Below, in pieces: positions 14,448 through 19,166 of a stretch of 19,166 nucleotides of DNA. Source of the DNA: CAIWXH01 sp964555675 (GTDB lineage: Bacteria > Chloroflexota > Chloroflexia > Chloroflexales > Chloroflexaceae). Numbering within the stretch: the stretch's first letter is position 1; each line of letters opens with the position of its first letter. The position numbers and the translations under genes were made by a program. The stretch lies in the NCBI GenBank assembly GCA_964555675.1, contig CAZKTU010000118.1, positions 1 to 19,166 of the forward strand. Reading direction: 5' to 3'. Under the pieces are notes generated by a model. The model searched no databases, was not told the origin of the DNA, and was given only the letters and a program-made list of their open reading frames with translations.

Positions 14448-16133
14448 TCAAACTGCCTTCGGGTAGACGCTCACGCCCTCTTTGAGCGTCTCGACGGCCT
14501 TGATCGACAGGATCGCGTCGGTCTCGACCGTCAGGGGGTTGGCGTCGAGGATGACCAGATCGGCCAGCTTGCCGGCCGCGATGGTGCCCTTACGATCCTC
14601 CTCGCGGATCTGCCAGGCCGCATTGATCGTCAGGGCCTTCAGGCCCTCCCAGCGGTCGACGCGCTCGTCCGGCCCGATCACCTTGCCCTCGCGCGACTGG
14701 CGAGTGACCGAGCTCCACAGCACGCGCATCGGCTCCATCGGGCAGACCGAGAAGTCGGTGTGGTTCGAGCAGACCAGGCCGTGGTCGATCGCCGAGCGCA
14801 TCGGGCTGATGAAGCTGGCCCGCTGCTCGCCCAGGTTGACGGTGTGCTCGGTGCCCCAAAAGAAGGTGTGCATGGTGAAGAAGCTGGGCGAGAAGCCGAG
14901 CTCGACGTAGGCCGCCAGCTGCTCGGGGCGCATGACCTGCGAGTGGATGATCACGGTGCGCCGATCCTCGGCTGCGGTAATCCCCGCTTCGCGGGCGGCG
15001 TCGATAGTCATGTCGATCGCGGCATCGCCATTGGCATGGATAAAGGCCTGGATGCCCTTGCTCCACACCTCGGCCAGGGCCTGGTTGACCTGCTCGGGCG
15101 GAAAGAGCGGCTGGCCGCGCCAATTCTCTTCGCCGCCGGGGCCAGGAGTGAGCAGCGGCTCGCTCCAGAAGGCCGTCTTACCCTGAGGCGAGCCATCCAG
15201 GGGCAGCTTGAAGCCCTGCAGCTTGAGGCGGTTGCGGTAGGTGCCGAAGGCCTCGGGCGCCTCGGCGGGCAGCTCCATCGGGCCGCCCCTGAAGTCTGGT
15301 GCATACTCGGCGATCAGCTTCGGCAGATCCAGCAGCAGCGGCAGCGAGACGATGTCGAGGTAGAGGCGGCCCTGCTCGGCGGCCTTGCGCAGGAACTTGA
15401 GATCCTTGGCGTGAGTGGCGCCCTCCTGCACCGTCGTGACGCCCACACTGGCGTAGATCTGCTGGGCCACATCGAGAGTATCGAGCAACTCCTCCTCGGA
15501 GGGCTGAGGCATATTGCCGAAGAGGGGCAGGAAGGCCGTCTCCATCAACAGGCCCTCGGGGATGTTCGTGCCCGCTTTGCGCAGAATGATCCCGCCGGGG
15601 GGCGTGGGCGTGTTTTCGTCGATGCCCACGGCGGCAAAGCCGGCCGAATTGAGCACAGCGCCGTGGTTCGAGACGTGGATGAGCATGATCGGATGGTCGG
15701 GAAAGTGGGGGTCCAGATCGTCACGGGTCAGCTCGCGGGCCTCGGCCAGACACGAGCGGTCGTAGCCGTAGCCGACGATCCACTCGCCCGGCTTCAGGCC
15801 CCAGCGCTCGACGTGCGCTTGCAGCACCGTGACGATGTCGGCGATCGTGGCCACCGGGCCGACGGGCTGGCCGGAGACGTTGGCCCACTTCACCACCTGC
15901 GGGGCATTCATAAAGTGGCCATGCGAGTCGATAAAACTCGGCATCAGGGTCTTGCCCTGTAGATCGATCAGCCTGGTATGCTCCGCCTTACTGCGCATGA
16001 CATAGTCGCGCTGACCGGTGGCAATAATCTTGCCGTCGGCGACGGCAATCGCCTCGACCTCGCGCCGGTCGTCGTCCATGGTCAGGATCGTGCCACCGAA
16101 ATAGATCACATCGGCCTGGCTGTCAGCGGACAT
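14448..16133 (-). CDS. Amidohydrolase family 3 (YtcJ-like) metal-dependent hydrolase
   Basis: A 561-residue member of the amidohydrolase superfamily, YtcJ/N-substituted formamide deformylase-like subgroup, acting in the cytosol on a C-N bond of unknown substrate. It has an N-terminal beta-sandwich strand (YFGGTILTMDD), then the TIM barrel with the metal motif DSHGHF (H71, H73), a KLQGFKLPLDGS segment that may supply a bridging Lys, HANGDAA, VIIHSQ and CSNHTDFSVCP with the catalytic Asp. It closes with the composite domain near GTIAAGKLADLVILDANPL. These are classic family features and the length is typical. AGGA is 6 nt before the ATG. It heads a two-gene unit with a COG0523 GTPase and is divergent from argG. 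Confidence 0.9.
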   Translation of the reverse strand: MSADSQADVIYFGGTILTMDDDRREVEAIAVADGKIIATGQRDYVMRSKAEHTRLIDLQGKTLMPSFIDSHGHFMNAPQVVKWANVSGQPVGPVATIADIVTVLQAHVERWGLKPGEWIVGYGYDRSCLAEARELTRDDLDPHFPDHPIMLIHVSNHGAVLNSAGFAAVGIDENTPTPPGGIILRKAGTNIPEGLLMETAFLPLFGNMPQPSEEELLDTLDVAQQIYASVGVTTVQEGATHAKDLKFLRKAAEQGRLYLDIVSLPLLLDLPKLIAEYAPDFRGGPMELPAEAPEAFGTYRNRLKLQGFKLPLDGSPQGKTAFWSEPLLTPGPGGEENWRGQPLFPPEQVNQALAEVWSKGIQAFIHANGDAAIDMTIDAAREAGITAAEDRRTVIIHSQVMRPEQLAAYVELGFSPSFFTMHTFFWGTEHTVNLGEQRASFISPMRSAIDHGLVCSNHTDFSVCPMEPMRVLWSSVTRQSREGKVIGPDERVDRWEGLKALTINAAWQIREEDRKGTIAAGKLADLVILDANPLTVETDAILSIKAVETLKEGVSVYPKAV

Positions 16134-16272
16134 GGAAATCCTCTCATGAGCAATGATGTCTGGTCTACCACTAGGCTCCAGAGCTCGCCTATCCTGGTTT
16201 CCATACGTGTGTGTACTTGAGAGACGATCCTGCGTGCCGGAAGGTCACGGTCACTACCACTCGGGGCGGGTA

Positions 16273-16281
16273 TGCTATTAT
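16273..16281 (+). promoter_or_regulatory. Extended -10 promoter for argG
   Basis: TGCTATTAT fits the extended -10 pattern TGnTATAAT with one mismatch. It lies 80 nt upstream of the argG ATG; no clear -35 is present, as is common with extended -10 promoters. A short GGGGC/GCCCC stem (16282-16286 with 16297-16301) begins the predicted leader. Confidence 0.5.
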
Positions 16282-16361
16282 GGGGCCTTGAGCGATGCCC
16301 CGCCTGCGTCGGCGCGACGGGCAAGCTCCAGCGTCGTACCGCATGTGATCCTGGCAGGGCT

Positions 16362-17696
16362 ATGGCAAACATTCTGCAGCAGCTCCCCGTCGGAGCAAAG
16401 ATCGGCCTCGCATTCTCGGGCGGGCTCGACACCAGCGCGGCCATCCACTGGATGCGCGCGAAGGGCGCGATCCCCTACGCCTACACCGCCAACCTGGGGC
16501 AGCCCGACGAGCCCGACTACGAGGACATCCCGCGCCGCGCCCTGGCCTATGGCGCCGAGGCAGCCCGCCTGATCGACTGTCGCCGCCCCCTGGTGAGCGA
16601 GGGCCTGGCCGCGCTGCAGTGCGGCGCCTTCCACATCGCCACCGCCGGCCTGCCCTACTTCAACACCACCCCCCTGGGCCGGGCGGTCACGGGCACCATG
16701 CTCGTCTCGGCCATGCAGGAGGACGAGGTCAATATCTGGGGCGACGGCAGCACCTTCAAGGGCAACGACATCGAGCGGTTCTACCGCTACGGCCTGCTGG
16801 TCAACCCGGGCCTGAAGATCTACAAGCCCTGGCTCGACCAGACCTTTATCGACGAGCTGGGCGGCCGCGCCGAGATGTCGGCCTATATGCAGCAGGCGGG
16901 CTTCAGCTATCGCATGTCGGCCGAGAAAGCATATTCGACCGACTCGAATATCCTGGGCGCCACCCACGAGGCCAAAGACCTGGAGTACCTCGACCAGGGC
17001 ATGTACATCGTCGCCCCGATCATGGGCGTGGCCTTCTGGCGCGAAGAGGTCGCGGTCGCCTACGAGGAGGTGCGCATCACCTTCGACGCCGGGCTGCCGG
17101 TGGCGATCAACGGCAAGGCCTTTGGCGACCCGGTCGAGCTCATGCTCGAGGCCAACGCGATCGGCGGCCGGCACGGCCTGGGCATGAGCGACCAGATCGA
17201 GAACCGCATCATCGAGGCGAAGAGCCGCGGGATCTACGAGGCCCCGGGCATGGCCCTGCTCTTCATCGCCTACGAGCGCCTGGTCAGCGGCATCCACAAC
17301 GAGGATACGATCAGCCAGTACCGGGCCAACGGGCGGCGCCTGGGCCGGCTGCTCTACGAGGGCCGCTGGTTCGACCCCCAGGCCATGATGCTGCGCGAGT
17401 CGTCGCAGCGCTGGGTGGGCCGTGTGATCAGCGGCGATGTGACGATCGGCCTGCGCCGCGGCAACGACTATACCATCCTGAACACCGAGTCGCCCAACCT
17501 GACCTACGACGCCTCGCGCCTGACCATGGAGAAGGGCGAGGCGACCTTTACGCCCCAGGACCGCATCGGCCAGCTCACCATGCGCAACAACGACATCACC
17601 GACACCCGCAACAAGCTGTCCGCCTATATCAACAGCGGCCTGCTCTCCGACCGCGGCCCCTTCCCCCAGCTGCCCGAGGCCGCGCCCGAAGAGTGA
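16362..17696 (+). CDS. argG: Argininosuccinate synthase, E. coli-type (class II)
   Basis: Catalyses ATP-dependent joining of citrulline and aspartate to argininosuccinate, the penultimate step of arginine synthesis, in the cytosol. The 444-residue protein has the pyrophosphatase P-loop AFSGGLDTS (17-25), then YTANLGQPDEPDYEDIPRR, NTTPLGRAVTGTMLV, INIWGDGST-type text (VNIWGDGSTFKGNDIERFYRYG), KAYSTDSN with LGATHEAKDLEYL, and GGRHGLGMSDQIENRIIEAKS. These are nearly the same as in E. coli ArgG and unlike the shorter ArgG class. MANILQQLPVG aligns with the E. coli N-terminus (MTTILKHLPVG), so the ATG at 16362 is the start. An upstream in-frame ATG at 16272 would lie in the promoter. The ribosome-binding site is weak. 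No other arginine gene is nearby. Confidence 0.96.
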   Translation: MANILQQLPVGAKIGLAFSGGLDTSAAIHWMRAKGAIPYAYTANLGQPDEPDYEDIPRRALAYGAEAARLIDCRRPLVSEGLAALQCGAFHIATAGLPYFNTTPLGRAVTGTMLVSAMQEDEVNIWGDGSTFKGNDIERFYRYGLLVNPGLKIYKPWLDQTFIDELGGRAEMSAYMQQAGFSYRMSAEKAYSTDSNILGATHEAKDLEYLDQGMYIVAPIMGVAFWREEVAVAYEEVRITFDAGLPVAINGKAFGDPVELMLEANAIGGRHGLGMSDQIENRIIEAKSRGIYEAPGMALLFIAYERLVSGIHNEDTISQYRANGRRLGRLLYEGRWFDPQAMMLRESSQRWVGRVISGDVTIGLRRGNDYTILNTESPNLTYDASRLTMEKGEATFTPQDRIGQLTMRNNDITDTRNKLSAYINSGLLSDRGPFPQLPEAAPEE

Positions 17697-17703
17697 GGCG
17701 AAC

Positions 17704-17955
17704 GACCAAAGACGATTGACCAATGACCAACCGCTCAGGCGCCTGCCTCGCCCGGGTCGTTGGTCGTTGGTCNNNNNNNNNNNNNNNNNNNNNNNNNNNN
17801 NNNNNNNNNNNNNNNNNNNNNNNNNNNNNNNNNNNNNNNNNNNNNNNNNNNNNNNNNNNNNNNNNNNNNNNNTTGGTCTTTGGTCGTTGGTCTTTGGTCG
17901 TTGGTCTTTGGTCGTTGGTCTTTGGTCGTTGGTCGTTGGTCTTTGGTCGTTGGTC
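17704..17955. repeat. Inverted 7-bp tandem-repeat array with a 100-N gap (17773-17872)
   Basis: Just after argG, heptamers of the form GACCAAN (with one degenerate GACGATT) run from 17704 to 17731. After a 22-nt GC-rich centre the complementary heptamers TTGGTCG start at 17754. After 100 N, twelve units TTGGTCT/TTGGTCG, mostly alternating, continue to 17955. The two halves are in opposite orientation, so the transcript could fold into a long hairpin. The gap is almost certainly an assembler break in the repeat; the true unit number is unknown. The 289-nt spacer contains no credible gene. Confidence 0.85.
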
Positions 17956-17985
17956 AGAACTGGCGAAGGACTTCCCGCTGGCAAA

Positions 17986-18339
17986 TCAGCTGCCCCTGTA
18001 AGTTGAGTAGGCCCAGGGCGAGACCAGCAGGGGCACGTGGTAGTGGCCGGCGGGGTCGGCGACGCCGAAGCCCACCGTGACCAGATCGAGGAAGGGCGGG
18101 TCGGGTAGTTCGAGGCCCCTGGCCGCGAAGTAGGCGCCGACATGGAAGCGCAGCTCGTAGCGACCGGCCGTGAGGGCCGCGCCCTCGAGCAGCGGCCCGT
18201 CGGCGCGCCCGTCGGCGTTGGTGGTTACGGTGAGCAGGGGCGTCACCGTGCCAGCGTCGAGGCGGTAGAGCTCGACGCGCATGCCGGCGGCGGGTCTGCC
18301 GCCGTGGGTGTCGAGGACGTGGGTGCTCAATCGGCCCAT
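17986..18339 (-). CDS. uraH: 5-hydroxyisourate hydrolase (transthyretin-like)
   Basis: Hydrolyses 5-hydroxyisourate to OHCU in the urate-to-allantoin branch of purine breakdown; a cytosolic homotetramer. The 117-residue protein has all family marks: N-terminal LSTHVLDTHGGRPAAG with H7, NADGRADGPL with R45, HYHVPLLVSP with H101, and the C-terminal YRGS tetrapeptide (114-117). H7, R45, H101 and the final Ser correspond to the known active site. The ATG at 18339 is chosen since it gives the standard length; its ribosome-binding site (GAGAAG) lies inside the preceding GNAT gene, whose last 13 nt overlap it. No urate oxidase or OHCU decarboxylase is visible in the window. Confidence 0.93.
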   Translation of the reverse strand: MGRLSTHVLDTHGGRPAAGMRVELYRLDAGTVTPLLTVTTNADGRADGPLLEGAALTAGRYELRFHVGAYFAARGLELPDPPFLDLVTVGFGVADPAGHYHVPLLVSPWAYSTYRGS

Positions 18340-19088
18340 GGCTGCTTCTCCCGATACCAATACTCGTAGCGCGTGCTGAAGCCGAGCTTTTCGTACAGGC
18401 GCAGGGCGGGCGCGTTGGCGCTGAAGACCTGCAGGTAGGCCCGCTCGGCGCCGTGGCCCTGGGCCCATGTCGCCAGGGCGGCGAGGGCGAGCTGGGCCAG
18501 GCCCCGCCCGCGCTGCTCGGGCGCTGTGGCGACGCTGAAGATGCCGAGATAACCCCGCTCGACCACGCCGAGGGCCACGGCCGCCACATCGTCGCCCGCC
18601 CGGGCCGCGGCGAAGCCCGCCCGCGGGCCGATGCGCTGCAGCATCTCGCGCCGGGCCGCGATCTTGGCGGGGTCGCGCTCGCCCTCGCCCGCGGCATAGG
18701 CCGCCAGCCAGCCCTCGTCGAACTGCTCGCCGACCTCGGTGCGTCCGTCGGCCACATTCAGCAGGACGGCCAGCGGCGCGGTCTGTACAAGCGTGGGCGC
18801 GCTGCGGGTGTAGCCCCGATCGGCCAGGGCGGCGTCGAGCCCCGCCGGCTCGCTCGCCGGGCAGAGCTGGAAGCGGCAGAGGATGCGCCGCCGCCGGTAG
18901 AACTCCTCGACCAGGGCCAGCTTCTCGTCCAGCCCGAGACCCTCGCCGTGGCGGGCCGCCAGCACCGAATTGGCCCGCCTGGTCACGCCCCCGGCGTAGC
19001 GCGCCCGCCAGCCGTCCAGCTCTTGCCAGATCAGGGGCGGCACCGCGTTGGCCGCCAGCTCCTCGATCAGTCCAATGTCGTCGCTCAT
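18327..19088 (-). CDS. GNAT family N-acetyltransferase
   Basis: A 253-residue protein with a C-terminal GNAT acetyl-CoA-binding domain. Strand beta4 is LGIFSVATAP, followed by the pyrophosphate-binding loop EQRGRGLAQ (191-199) and helix, then AYLQVFSANAPALRLYEKLGF (217-237), the motif B region ending in the family LYEKLGF. The first 110 residues form a second, less conserved half, as in double-domain GNATs. The substrate is unknown. The ATG at 19088 is preferred; in-frame upstream starts at 19109 (ATG) and 19136 (GTG) also lack a good ribosome-binding site, so the start is uncertain. Its stop overlaps the uraH start by 13 nt, which implies translational coupling. Confidence 0.85.
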   Translation of the reverse strand: MSDDIGLIEELAANAVPPLIWQELDGWRARYAGGVTRRANSVLAARHGEGLGLDEKLALVEEFYRRRRILCRFQLCPASEPAGLDAALADRGYTRSAPTLVQTAPLAVLLNVADGRTEVGEQFDEGWLAAYAAGEGERDPAKIAARREMLQRIGPRAGFAAARAGDDVAAVALGVVERGYLGIFSVATAPEQRGRGLAQLALAALATWAQGHGAERAYLQVFSANAPALRLYEKLGFSTRYEYWYREKQPWAD

Positions 19089-19150
19089 GGTTTGTGCCGA
19101 GTAGTGCATGCGGCTCGCACGTACTCGCCGCAGCACAGCTGCTCTCGCAT

Positions 19151-19166
19151 CTTCGTGACCTTCGTG
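19151..19166. repeat. Start of a possible 9-bp tandem repeat at the window edge
   Basis: CTTCGTGAC is followed directly by CTTCGTG, where the window ends. It may be the beginning of another short tandem array upstream of the GNAT gene, but under two units are visible. Confidence 0.25.

Noticed and set aside
14760..15962. 400-codon plus-strand frame opposite the amidohydrolase
   Set aside because: Antisense shadow: no recognisable motifs, while the minus-strand frame carries all amidohydrolase signatures.
17704..17955. Possible CRISPR array after argG
   Set aside because: The repeat unit is 7 bp with no unique spacers; it is a simple tandem repeat.
16278..18143. Long minus-strand frame running through the heptad repeats, the N-gap and antisense to argG
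   Set aside because: Contains unknown residues from the gap and tandem-repeat peptide, and is opposite an unmistakable argG.

Overview
This is a GC-rich, gene-dense chromosomal scaffold fragment with ordinary housekeeping and accessory metabolism. No phage, plasmid, IS, CRISPR, rRNA or tRNA signal was found. A filamentous Chloroflexota (Chloroflexia, Roseiflexaceae-like) host is my best guess. It rests on the DUF6325/SHOCT gene pair, the style of the SDR and LarA proteins, the GC-rich two-hairpin intergenic repeats and the 7-bp tandem repeats. This assignment is inference, not proof. The scaffold has three N-gaps (2303-2312, 4672-4771, 17773-17872). The middle one is flanked by an identical 55-nt sequence on both sides and looks like an unmerged contig overlap.

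Layout, left to right. On the + strand: the 3' end of phosphoglucomutase, then an aldo/keto reductase in the same transcription unit. After a hairpin-rich spacer come a DUF6325 protein and a SHOCT-domain protein, followed by a poorly assembled spacer. Then three closely spaced genes follow: a 4-TM membrane protein, a GAP/Sap-type transporter-like membrane protein, and a formylglycine-generating enzyme with both active-site cysteines. From about 4.6 to 9.7 kb everything is on the minus strand. Read in transcription order it is a LysR regulator, a small 4-TM protein, an SDR oxidoreductase, a LarA-type nickel-pincer racemase/epimerase and an M20 metallopeptidase. The last three form a tight unit with 47-nt and 13-nt gaps. 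The LysR gene is divergent from an MFS transporter at 9.8 kb. An EamA/DMT exporter and a cytosolic lipase related to zinc-containing family I.5 lipases follow on the + strand.

The lipase converges, across a 10-bp perfect hairpin, with a two-gene minus-strand unit: a YtcJ-like amidohydrolase followed 18 nt later by a G3E/COG0523 GTPase (metallochaperone family). Divergent from this is argG, with a good extended -10 promoter. After argG lies an inverted array of 7-bp repeats broken by a gap. On the minus strand at the right edge, a GNAT acetyltransferase overlaps by 13 nt the gene for 5-hydroxyisourate hydrolase (uraH).

Functional reading. The clearest linked units are: SDR-LarA-M20, a probable hydroxy-acid or sugar-acid catabolic operon; amidohydrolase plus metallochaperone GTPase; GAP membrane protein plus formylglycine-generating enzyme with no sulfatase in view; and GNAT plus uraH. 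No defence system or clearly new multi-gene machine could be supported. The most unusual items are these pairings, the little-studied DUF6325/SHOCT pair, and two families of intergenic repeats that recur at separate places in the window.
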